Assembly (NCBI GenBank): GCA_964304625.1 | Contig: OZ199838.1 | Span: 15,934,001 to 15,998,000, forward strand | Origin: Kudoa neothunni | Taxonomy: Eukaryota > Cnidaria | Direction of reading: 5' to 3' | Length of the DNA stretch: 64,000 nucleotides | Shown: positions 12,931-23,106 of the stretch, in pieces | Numbering within the stretch: the stretch's first letter is position 1 | Layout of the letters: each line of letters opens with the position of its first letter | The notes under the pieces: model-generated | Database searches by the model: none | What the model was told of the DNA's origin: nothing | The model's input: only the letters and a program-made list of their open reading frames with translations | Program-made: the position numbers and the translations under genes

Positions 12931-13935
12931 ATGGTTTATTATGGCCAGGTTGTAGTTGGACCTCCATCCTCTGGAAAATCCACATATATTCTTAAAATGA
13001 AACAATATCTTGAAACTATTAACAGAAAGGTTCATATTGTCAATCTTGATCCGGCCAACGATGTACTCCCCTACAAAGTTGACGTGGATGTGAGAGATTT
13101 TATTAATGTACAAGACGTAATGGAGTTGAACAGTATTGGTCCCAATGCCAGTTTGATATATTGTATCGATATGATTTGGAGTAATATTCAATGGCTTTGT
13201 GACCAACTCAAGTGCTTAACTCCGAATGACTCCCAAGATAACATTTATTATTTGATTGATTGCCCTGGTCAGTCCGAATTATTCACCCATAACAACTCAC
13301 TAAGTAGAATTATGAAACATTTTTGTGAGGAAACCAAACAATACAGCGTAATTGTATTGTGGAAAGTCGAATATTCTATTGAATCTAGTTCGCGTGTGTT
13401 TATATGATTGATATCCAACATTGTTGCGATCCATCCAAATATTTAAGTTGTACATTGGATTCGTTATTAGCAATGATGCATATACATCTACCTCAGATTA
13501 ATGCCATCTCAAAATTTGATCTACTTCCTCAATACTATAATGATTTAGGTTTTTTACTTAGGGTTGAGGTGACAGATGTTAATTATCTGTCTTAAGATTT
13601 CAATATGGATTATTACCTTAATGTAATGGATTTGGATTATTTGATAAAAACAATGCAAAATCAAGGAGTGACGCGATCTGACAACAACCCCATCTCACAA
13701 AAATTCTACTCTAAAATAAGTGAGGTCATCTCCGATTATGCGCTTGTATCGTTTGCTCCATTATGTTCCTATGTATCATATTTTCGTCTTTCTAAATTTG
13801 TTGTTGTTTTTCACATCATATTTAATACAGGACACGTCTTCTCTGTTCAATATTCTTGTGAAGATTGATAAAGCCAATGGATTCATGTATTCACAAACCA
13901 ATGTTGAATTTGTGGCTGAGAACAAAAATAAATAA
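12931..13935 (+). CDS. GPN2: GPN-loop GTPase 2
   Basis: GPN-family GTPases help assemble and import RNA polymerase II in eukaryotes. Exons: 12931-13347, 13389-13548, 13597-13772, 13831-13935; introns of 41, 48 and 58 nt. The product is 285 residues, a little shorter than human GPN2 (about 310). Motifs: P-loop GPPSSGKST (residues 10-18), NLDPAND (38-44), the defining Gly-Pro-Asn loop in SIGPNASLIY (70-72), DCPGQSEL (110-117), SKFD guanine-specificity motif (180-183), then DYALVSFAPL and VKIDKANGF near the C terminus. Each splice was chosen because it restores alignment with the family, for example SFAPL followed by DTSSLFNILVKIDKANG. The tail after DKANGF is short. Nothing is broken. The paralogs GPN1 and GPN3 fit less well, because DxxYCTDP-like and LDYLxxxM blocks match GPN2. 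Confidence 0.95.
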
Positions 13936-14295
13936 TTAGTTCCTGGTCATTAGTGCTTATTTATTGTGAATAATTTTGTATAATTATTTGTTTGGTTTGA
14001 TGTTTTCTTGCCGAAATCAATCTATCTTTCATAAATGGTTTTTTATGATTTTAAACAATAAAAATAATTCGATCAATAATTTGGTTTTCCCTAGAAAAAA
14101 GTTTTCTTCCATTACTTCTGAATTTGGATAAGGCAAAATTTTAAAAAAATTAATAAATTGTATATGTTCATTAACCCTTTTGGGGATGACCATCGGACAA
14201 TCACGTAAAGGTTGAACCGGGCTGCAAAAGTCCGGTCAAATTAGTTTAGTCGTTTTAAGACTCAACGATTGATCGGTTAGATCCTGCAGGCATTA
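13936..14295. other. GPN2 downstream region with a piggyBac-like end
   Basis: An AATAAA near 13928 and another near 14058 could serve GPN2 polyadenylation. At 14171 TTAACCCTTTTGGGG looks like another piggyBac-type terminus without an obvious partner. Confidence 0.4.
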
Positions 14296-14350
14296 TTAAC
14301 CCTCTAACGGGCTTGGGGTATTTGAGACCCCAAAACGATTTTACTCTGTT
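14296..14350. mobile_element. piggyBac-like terminus
   Basis: TTAACCCTCTAACGGGCTTG followed by GGGTATTTGAGACCCC. Its relative at 16381 (CCCTCCAACGGGCTCTGAGG then AAAAAAGACCCC) is in the same orientation, so the two are ends of related elements separated by the pogo insertion. Confidence 0.45.
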
Positions 14351-15757
14351 CACGTAATATTTAATAATTATCTTAGATACTTAACATTTCGTCAATTCTC
14401 CTAGATTATTTTAATAAATAAATTCATGAAAAATTTTATGTGGAATACGGACTACCATAAATCCTCATGTATAAACAGCACCCGCGATGCCAAACTAATT
14501 TTATCCGTCATCCCAATACATTCTCACATCCATTTAACACACTTAATTTAATCTAGTCACATAAGTCAATCGCCAAGTCTACCGTCTTTGTCTGTCGTCA
14601 CACACACGCGTTGGCTGACGGAGTTGCAATCCGCCAAAGTGTTTTCTCACCTTTGCTGAGAAAGTGTTAAGTCTGTAGTAAATTATAGTAAGTAAGTTCG
14701 CTAATGGAAGAAAGCTCAAGATAGCTTGAAGATGATTCCGCGATCAAAGTGTGCGAGAAGAGGAAAACATTGTCAATGACCCGAACTAGAAACTTCCTTA
14801 GTTGCGTGGGTAACAGAATGAAGGAATGCGGGTTTCATCATCACCAGAAACAACATTCAAATTGAGGCTATGAAGTAGTCCAAGAAGAATCGTGAGTTGT
14901 GTCAATATTTCCAAGCTTTGCGTGGTTGGTTGAGCAAATTCATGACAAGAAACAATTTAGTCTTACGCCAAACAAAGAAAATTGCTCAAAAGCTACTTAA
15001 AGAATTGGAAGATGAAGTAATTTCATTTAAACAATTCATCATAAAACATTGCAAACATCACAATCACTTTCTCAACATTATTGGAAATATGGATGAAATT
15101 CCAATGTTTTTCGATATGGTTGGGAACAAGACGGTCAACAAAGTCGGAGAAAAAGAAATATGCTTGAAATCAACAGGGCATCAGAAGAGACACTTCACTG
15201 TGATTTTAGCTTGTTTAGTCAATGGTTATTTTCAAGAGGAAAACATTTTCTCCAAAAGAAAAGTTTCCTACCGGCATCGTTGCCCATGTACAGGAGCGTG
15301 GTTCGATGGATGACGAAGGGTGTTTGAATTGGATTAATGACGTATGATCTACAAGTCCTGGTGGCTTATCAAAGAAACGGTCGCATTTGATGTGCAACAA
15401 ATTCAAATCTCGCCTTTTTGAACGTGTCGAGCAGCGTTTGCAGCAAAATAACACAGACATTGCTGTCATTCCTGGTGGTTTGACCTCAATTCTCCAGCCC
15501 CTTCTTTAACCACTGTGTGTCAATGGATTCTGCAGGCCTGGATGGATTTGAAGCCCGAAATAATTTAAAATCCTTCAAGAAATGTTGCATCATCGATGCA
15601 ATGTTTGGAACAGAGGACGATGTCTTTGGGAGCATGACGAAGAAATTTCACCTTCTGATTCCGATGAATTCGACCCTTACTACGATACAGTTTTACCCCA
15701 TGATTGGAATCAAGTGTTAGAGATGCCGCATGATAATGACCAAGACTAATTACCTCA

Positions 15758-15885
15758 TTACTTGAATACGAATGCTGGATATTTCATAGTGTCTTATTGT
15801 TGAATAAATTATTTGTTGCATTTGTGCATTCTAAAAGGTACGTTAACCCCCAAATATAGTGACAAGTTTATAGATATAATTTTTA
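15758..15885. other. Non-coding 3' part of the pogo element
   Basis: It lies between the end of the transposase and the nested MITE, without an open frame. Confidence 0.4.
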
Positions 15886-15886
15886 G

Positions 15887-16338
15887 ACTGCGGTTAAAAT
15901 GTAGAATAGTGGCCGTAATCCAAATCAGCGACCACGATAAAAATCGAACCTGTTGATTATTCAGATTTGTTGTATTTATCATTATTTCACCGTCAGTAGG
16001 TTATTTGCGGCATTGTATTTGTTATCGATGGAGTAAAGCATGCTTTATTTATCCTAAAATTTGAGTGACAACTATGATTTTTTTTGATTGTCATATTTCA
16101 TCATTAGCGACTGCCTACTATTAATTCTATGTCTGTAAGAGTAAGAAATTCATATTTTCCGTGAGCATTACGTGTTAAATTGTATCAGACGCATAGCGTT
16201 AATATCAAAAATAATTTATTATAATTAGATGTTCAAACATATCTCATGCTAATTTTAAAAATTTTCAGGATTAATCTACGAACTAATTATAATTATTAAT
16301 CGGAAAATGTGGCCACTATTCTACATTTTAACCAGAGT
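15887..16338. mobile_element. 452-bp MITE nested in the pogo element
   Basis: Inverted repeats of about 28 bp: ACTGCGGTTAAAATGTAGAA TAGTGGCC at the left and the complement of ACTCTGGTTAAAATGTAGAA TAGTGGCC at the right, with two mismatches. No coding potential. It sits between the transposase and the right end of the pogo element, so it inserted later. Confidence 0.8.
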
Positions 16339-16380
16339 GCGTGTATAAGCTGCACCCCAAGCTTTTAAATAAAATTGTTT

Positions 16381-18672
16381 CCCTCCAACGGGCTCTGAGG
16401 AAAAAAGACCCCAAAATTTTTTTCAATCAATGAACGCACCAAATTATTACTAAACAATATGGAAGATTTTGAAGAATTCTGCCCAAGAAATACTGAGAAA
16501 TTGAATGATTACTATTCGCTATAATCCACAATAATCCGACAAATTACGCGGTGTCATATGTCGTAAGTAGGCCTTCAAAAAAAAAGGTTTGGTTTTTATT
16601 CTTTACTTGGAAGAGATTAACTCAATATATTAACAAGATTGTTTGATTCATTCACAATGGTTTTTTGTAATCAATCTTAAAAGAAATTTTCTCATTAAAA
16701 TTCCGCAGCGCATTATTTTTTGGAATAAACTATTTTATTTCTTTTAAAATATCAGCTAAACTACAGTAGTACAGTATCTGTATATGAACTTAGGGCGGTG
16801 TCGCATACGAAATCGGAATAAAGTTATTTTCTACAATTTGTTCTGTTAATTCACTTCTTTTGAAATAGTCTTTTAATTTTTGTTCTTATCACAAAAAATT
16901 ATATTATTTAGTTAAATTCAACTTAAAAAGAATCAACCTATAAACTGGAAATAAATCTTAAGTCGAGCACATTCGAATTCACGTGGAATCTCTATGTTGT
17001 TGATGAATGCATAAAAAAATTATTATTTCTCTATAATTTTAGGAAATTCGAAGTCGTTAATTTTTTAATGAATTTTTTTAATTTGTATATAAAAAAATAA
17101 GTTCGTAAATGTTCTATCTTGTGACTTCGTAATTTAAAAACAGAACTATCTGATTTATTCTATTCAAAATCATAACGAAGATGTTTTAATTTAACTATAA
17201 TATTTCTTTATGTGGGTTTTAGTTTATAAATTTTTTCTCATGGTTTATTCATGATTAAGAAAACGTTTTAAACAATATTTGTTTCAAAATTCCAACATGA
17301 AAATTTTAAATTTATATTATTAAGTTATCTTTATATTTATATACATTACATAACTAAAAACAAAAATATTCAATCATTATTTTTTTATTAAAATTAACTT
17401 TAAAGTAGAATGATCGTCATAAATCCCAATATACGTTTTTTACATATTTTAAGTAAAATCAATTATAAATGTTTATAAATCAATAACATTTTTTTATTAC
17501 TTATCTCAACAATGTAAGAATGTTGTAAAACCAGAAATAAAACATTTATCACATTTTTTTTTATAAAATGAAATGTTTCGTCATATTTTATAATCTATTT
17601 CAATTTTTTTATGTGGTTGAATGTATCAAGCGTTTTAGAATAATATAATTAATTTACTGAGATGTATTATCTATCAAAATGTTTGAAAACACCAGTACTA
17701 ACTACGAAACGTCGGAATCATGAAATCCTTAATAATTTTCACTTCAACACATAATCACCCCTCGATTTTTTAAAGGCCTAGTCGTAAGCCATCGTTTTAA
17801 CAAATATTATGACGCCAGTGTTTAGTGTTTTATTATCCAAAACAAACAAAATTATCCATGTTACTAGACCGCTGACGATAAATATCCTCCAATACAACGG
17901 CAGCATTCACCAATGAAAGAATATGGTTAACTCCATAAGTAATCCTACAATTATAAATTTGAATCACGTGATTTTCATTAAATAATTTATTTTTGGTTTT
18001 AACGTTAAACAGTTGCTATAACTGAGTATCTAATGTTTGTACTAAATATGAAATTCTCATTCTAATAAACTTCTACATTTAATGATAGGTAACCGCCAAG
18101 GAGAAATTGTGACAACACAGAAATCAGTTGTATCACTTAAATTTTAAAATACATGAAGGATGCTTTACTCAATTGAGTGTTATGGCCTGTAAAATGATTA
18201 TGAGGGATTAGGAGATACATAATAGATTACAATTACTATCGTATACATCTGAAAGATAATATTAAATGTAAATTCATGTTAGATTAAAATAAAAAAAAAT
18301 AAATTGTTCATCATGGTCGTCGATTTGGTTCGTTGTAGCTGTTTTTGATTTCGGTCGCTATTCTGCATTTTTTCTGCATAGAGTGTGTTAAATAGAATTT
18401 ATACTTTATTTTTCATTAAGATTTTTGTTTGTCGTTATTTCAAATGAGGCAAAACATACTTAACGTTCTAATCACGAGTTATTACGAAATAATACTTAAT
18501 CTTATCGAAGCAGATCACCGAGGATTAATTATGCAGTAATTGATTGTTTTCTCAATATTCCTTGGGTAGAATCTCCCCATATTTTTCTCATTACTTTATG
18601 ATAATTTTCTAAATATATTCAATGAAAAACAACCCTGGAGTCTTTTTTACCCCAAAGCACGTTTTAGGTTGG
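16381..18672. mobile_element. piggyBac-like element, about 2.3 kb
   Basis: The left end CCCTCCAACGGGCTCTGAGG continues into AAAAAAGACCCC; the right end, read in reverse complement, gives CCAACCTAAAACGTGCTTTG then GGGTAAAAAAGACTCC. These are recognisable inverted relatives. Near 16455 a short acidic frame starts MEDFEEFCPRNTEKLNDYY and may be a transposase relic. No other coding is visible. It contains copy a of the 1.2 kb dispersed repeat. Confidence 0.5.
16536..17790 (+). repeat. 1.2 kb dispersed repeat, copy a
   Basis: It aligns base by base with 32255-33535 in the same orientation, roughly 85% by eye. Shared blocks include AACTGGAAATAAATCTTAAG, GAGCACATTCGAATTCACGT and the end TTTTTTAAAGGCCTAGTCGT. 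No long open frame is conserved between the copies, so it looks non-coding. Confidence 0.8.
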
Positions 18673-18929
18673 TTGTTTTTTCATCTATTAAAGCAGGAGT
18701 TCCCAAACGGGGGTAAACAGTTGAACATCATAGTTGAATATAAAATATTCATGTATAATAAAATTAATTCCCTACGACATTGAAATGAGTATTAACAAAT
18801 TTATTTTTATTCAATAACACCGGGCAAGGTGCTTTTACACATTCAAAGTAAACAGAATTTTAGTCACATGCTCAGCACCAACTTAAATCTGTTTAAATTT
18901 TGTCATGTCGAAGAAACGCACGTATCTGT

Positions 18930-20430
18930 ATTCGTATATACAGTATGGGTTTGATCTAATTGTTGTGATGGGGTCGAGGAACATCAATGTGTTTTGTGTT
19001 CAAAGATCCTTGGAAACGGTCTATGAAACCTTCGATTCTAAAGCAACACTTAGAATCCTTACATTCTACTCATGCATCTGATGATCGAACAAAATTTGGT
19101 TTCATTCAAGAGAAAAACCCAATGCTTGCAGCGTCTTATTACATAGCACAAAGTAAAGTGAAAGAAAAGAAGCCTCACGACATTGGTGAGAATCTTATTA
19201 AGCCTTGTGCCCTAGACATTGTGAAGCTGGTATGCGGTGAAGAAGCACGGATGAAAATTCAAGCCACTCCGCTCTCTAATAATATAATTCCACAACTTAT
19301 TGTTTTTGTCAGGTTCATAAGTGTAAATATTTTAAAAAATGAATTTTTATTCTTCGATAACTTGAAAAAGACCACCAAAAATGGCTGATGTAATGAGAAA
19401 AATACAAGATTTTTATGAAACGCACGCTCTTATTTGGGAAATGGTTGGGTCAACCTGTAGTGATGGAGCTCCAGCTATGATGAGAGTAAGATCAGGTATC
19501 ACCGCGCTTGTTAAACAACAAGCACCAAATGTGATAACAACACATTGGGTTCTTCACAGATATGCTTTAGCTTAAAGAACCCTCCCCAAAAACCTGAAAA
19601 TTTTATGGACAACTTTGTCGAGACCGTGAACTTCATCCAATCCAGAGCATTGAATAACAGCTTGTTTAAACCTTTTTGTGAGGAGATGGACTCTGAACAT
19701 ACCGTTTTTTACTCCATAATGAAGTGGAAATTTATCTTCGCGAGCGCGATTCTGACTTTTGTGACGACTTCGCTGATCCTGAGTTCATCGCCTGCTTAGC
19801 GTACCTTTCAGATTTATTTAAACATCCCAATCAAATTAATAAGCGGCTTCGAGGGATAGCAGAAACTATTGTGGAAGCACGCGAGATTATGACGGTTTTA
19901 CAAACAAAACTAGATTTATGGGAACGTAGGGTTCTACAAAATAAATTCGCAAATTTTACAAACATAGATGAATTAAAAAATAACAGATCTGTATAACTTA
20001 CTCTAGTTAATTAAGGAATCGCTGAGAATTCGTAAATTTTGAGGAATCAATTTAATGGCTACTTTTCCAAAGATGATTCCACCGAGAAATGGATTTTGAG
20101 ACCCTTTTCAACTTCATTCTCAGAAATAGAAGATAATGATCCTGCTATAGACGACTGTTTGATCTTCAATCTTCCTCTATTCTCAAAATGAATTTGAGTA
20201 GATCGGTGTAAATTTTTGGTTGAACCTTTCAGATTCATTTACTCTTCTCATCCAATGTGTCTACTTATCATTGTGAATAAGGATTTTCAACATTGGTAAC
20301 AGTCAAAACAAAGGCCAAGAATTGCTTGAACACTAGTAATGATACGAGAGTAGCATTGTCGTTAACAAAACTTGAGAATAGACAAACTAATTTCTTTAAT
20401 AAATGAACGGTGTTCTCACTAAAAATTGTC
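18930..20430 (+). mobile_element. hAT transposase remnant (ZBED5/SCAND3-like)
   Basis: Blocks in order: BED-finger half MKPSILKQHLESLHSTH (about 19021), AASYYIAQSKVKEKKPHDIG (19132), PLSNNIIPQLIVFVRFI (19269-19320), STCSDGAPAMMRVRSGITAL (19450), HRYALA (19555), NFIQSRALNNSLFKPFCEEM (19630), EVYLRERDSDFCDDF-like (19723), DLFKHPNQINKRLRG, ALSLTKLENRQTNF at the C terminus (about 20360). They lie in different frames and the region between PLSNN and FVRFI is deleted, so the element is dead. The inverted ends were not identified. Confidence 0.85.
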
Positions 20431-21690
20431 TTAGCCTACATGTATTTCTTTGTTCTTTCTTTAAATTGGACGCTAATATTTTTTAGTGTCTTTGAATGTG
20501 TTATTAAAAACAGTGGCTACTACTTTTTACTCTTTAATTATATTGAAATGTTCGGTATAGAAATAATATAAAATTCCTTGTGTGTTTTTATCATATGGAT
20601 ACTTAAGCTCTTCATTGCAATTCTTAACAGAACATATTCTATTTTTATGATGGCTACACATTAAACTTAACTGATTCCAGGGTTATATCTTAGAAAATAC
20701 AAATGTTTGAATTTATATTGAGTTTAAATAGGTAATCAATTTTTGGTGATTAAAAAGGATATTTAAATTTAAAAAAATAATATTGGCATTAATATTTAAG
20801 ATTTTTGTTTGTAGGGAAATAATTTAACCTATCAATTAGACAGGTCAAAGTAAATGAAATTTAATAATTATAAAGTAATTTTCTATTTCGCAATTTGGTC
20901 ACTATAAATTAGCAATAAAAAAACAGTGAATTTGCGTCGAAGATCCCAACTTTATAATCTAGCAACCTTTTTTAATTTTAAGCCGTCCACTAATTTTGTT
21001 AATTATTTAATTATATAAAAAGTTTTAAAGCTTATTCTTCAAGGCAAAATGAAACTTTGCGTGTTACATTATTTCGATAAATTATATCCAATATATTATT
21101 TCATAATATGAAGTTTTTTTCAACAACATATTTCTTTGGAATATATTTAAGCCTTTAATATAAATAAAAATAATTGTTTTGATTAATTTAAACAATATTT
21201 GATATTATATATTACGAAAGGTAATATATCGGTTTTAACCGCTAATGGCGTCATAAAACAAAAAAGTTTGAATATTTTTTAAACTTTTTCAATTAAAAAC
21301 CTTATCGTTTTAGTAATTATCAAGATATAGTTAAAAATAATTTCTCATTATAAAGATATTTAATGCTATTTGATGTATTATAATGGAAAAGACACCCGTT
21401 ATCGGTTAAAGGGGTAAATGGTGAAAAATCGGTTGGGAACTATTGATATTGAGTCTCTAATTTCAACAAAATACACAAAAGCTCTGAAATCTAGTAAACA
21501 TATAGTTAGCATCGATAAAAATAATTTCGGGGTATGCTTCAAAGATATTTTTCATGCTCAAATCTTCAAAAAAACTTTATAGTCAGTCTTCCGTTCTCCA
21601 ATATTTGTATCCATGTCTCTTGTTTCTTTTTTAGAGTTTGTAAAAGTTCTACATTCTTTGAATGGGATTTTATTGAATATTTCATGATGA
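20431..21690. other. Intergenic, no gene seen
   Basis: AT-rich with stops in all frames; no transposon end or exon recognised. Confidence 0.45.
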
Positions 21691-22330
21691 TTAATTGTTT
21701 TGTGAGGAAAAAACCTCATTTTTCTCAAAACAACTTATCTTGGATAATCTTTGAATTCTCATTAACTTATAAAAGTTGAGAAATAAAATCAACTTCGTCA
21801 TTAGTTTGTTTTTTATATTTAATAACAATTTTGATGAAATATTTAAGGAATCATGATTATGGAAAAGGTTGAGGGTTTTCAACACAAGCATTTCTCCGTC
21901 AGTATCTATTGAAAACTTTAAAAACATAAGTATCCCTTTAAAATAAGAATTTGAATTTATTTGGTCAGAAGATCGCTTTCTCTTAAATAATACAAATTAT
22001 TACTGTAAATATTCATACATATATTAAATTTTTTAAAATGTACATTTTTTACAGCACGAATACAACAGTATTTTATTTGGTAATATTTAAGAACAGAATT
22101 TAAAACTATACTACGTCTCTTCTTTGCAGTTTCAACGGTTTTAGAATCTGATATGGATAAATTGTGCACACCATTTAATTCGAATTCCTCAATTTTCAAT
22201 TTTAATTATTCAAAATTGTTACATGAATTTCCGATATTGAAGGAATTGTTTTTAGCAATAATGTTATTAAGGCTTGTGTTATTCCCCTTAGTATTCATTT
22301 CACACAGACACGAATTTCATTACGTAATTT
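21691..22330 (-). other. Exon-like open stretches downstream of the receptor, unresolved
   Basis: The minus strand has three open stretches: about 22330-22215 (Asn-rich, MNTKGNNTSLNNIIAKNNSF), 22199-21957 (begins near EEFELNGVHNLSISDSKTVE) and 21927-21691 (FSIDTDGEMLVLKTLNLFHN). The receptor stop at 22659 overlaps a donor-like GTTAGT, so these could be alternative 3' exons of its tail or a separate small gene. I could not build a continuous model. Confidence 0.25.
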
Positions 22331-22658
22331 CTTCTACAATAATCAGATATTTTGAGATATAACAATCCCATCTTTTCATTATTAATGTTAACGAAGAAAT
22401 ACCTCACTTGTATACAGTGATTTTAAATTATATCATCAAATGATGAATACAATATTTTTATTTTACAATAAAATACACACTTTGAATAATACTTAATTCA
22501 AAAAAATAGTAAACCGATAGCCACTGCCTTTTATTAATCTACAATTAATAATTAAATCATTGTAATTTTATAATCAAAACTTAAAACGCGTAAAATCAAT
22601 GACTACAATAACAATAACAACAATAATAATAAATTATATTACTTAAATAAATTATATA

Positions 22659-23106
22659 CTAACTTTGGGATTTTGCAACACTTTTGGTTGAAAATGTTGT
22701 CATTTTTGTGCTAGATCTGATTTTGCTACTTGACGAAGAATACTTGCTAGTGGATAACCCCAATCTCCAGCTGGAGGAAATATGCTTTCTCATCTCATTG
22801 TTACCAACAACAAAAATGAAAAATGAGAAAATTCCAATTGAAGTGTTTATGACATTGGAAACCAATACAATAAACTCACTATAGAACAAACTGGACACCA
22901 GTTGAAGAAGCATTGGAAAACCTAGCAAAATAAACAGGAACAATAATTGTTTCGCACGTTTTTTTATGGAGGCTTTCTTATTTTTGGTGCATTCAGATTT
23001 AAATATTGTTTTCAAAACCATCACAAATACTATAATATTGAACAATAATATCATTTCACCGGGAATAGTTATTGTTGCGAGTTTTAAATACCCATGTGGT
23101 ATACAA
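22659..23106 (-). CDS. Receptor last exon: TM5-TM7 and Ser/Thr-rich tail
   Basis: The acceptor at 23107 gives a phase-2 join, IPD-Y-CIPHGY, placing the ECL2 cysteine where adhesion GPCRs have it. TM5 is ITIPGEMILLFNIIVFVMVL, TM6 QLLFLFILLGFPMLLQLVSS, TM7 LVSNVINTSIGIFSFFIFVV, followed by NNEMRKHI at the position of the family's NxEV(R/K) end of TM7. The tail from about SSSWRLGL has some 20 Ser/Thr in 40 residues, a likely phosphorylation and arrestin region. The stop TAG overlaps a donor-like sequence, so a longer alternative tail is possible. Confidence 0.9.

Larger units (their letters stand above)
14460..16370 (+). mobile_element. pogo/Tigger element with decayed transposase
   Basis: Near both edges lie TATAAACAGCACCC and TATAAGCTGCACCCC, the TATAAG-CGCACCC-type sequence common at pogo-like element ends. 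The transposase runs from about 14700 to 15750. Parts readable in order: VTRNNIQIEAM-like helix (about 14840), GWLSKFMTRNNLVLRQTKK, the DDE block NMDEIPMFFDMVGNKTV, STGHQKRHFTVILACLVNG, ERGSMDDEGCLNWINDV, SPGGLSKKR, NTDIAVIPGGLTSILQPL, and a C-terminal acidic tail SDEFDPYYD. It is split over several frames and is inactive. The closest family is the CENP-B/jerky-like pogo group. Confidence 0.85.
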
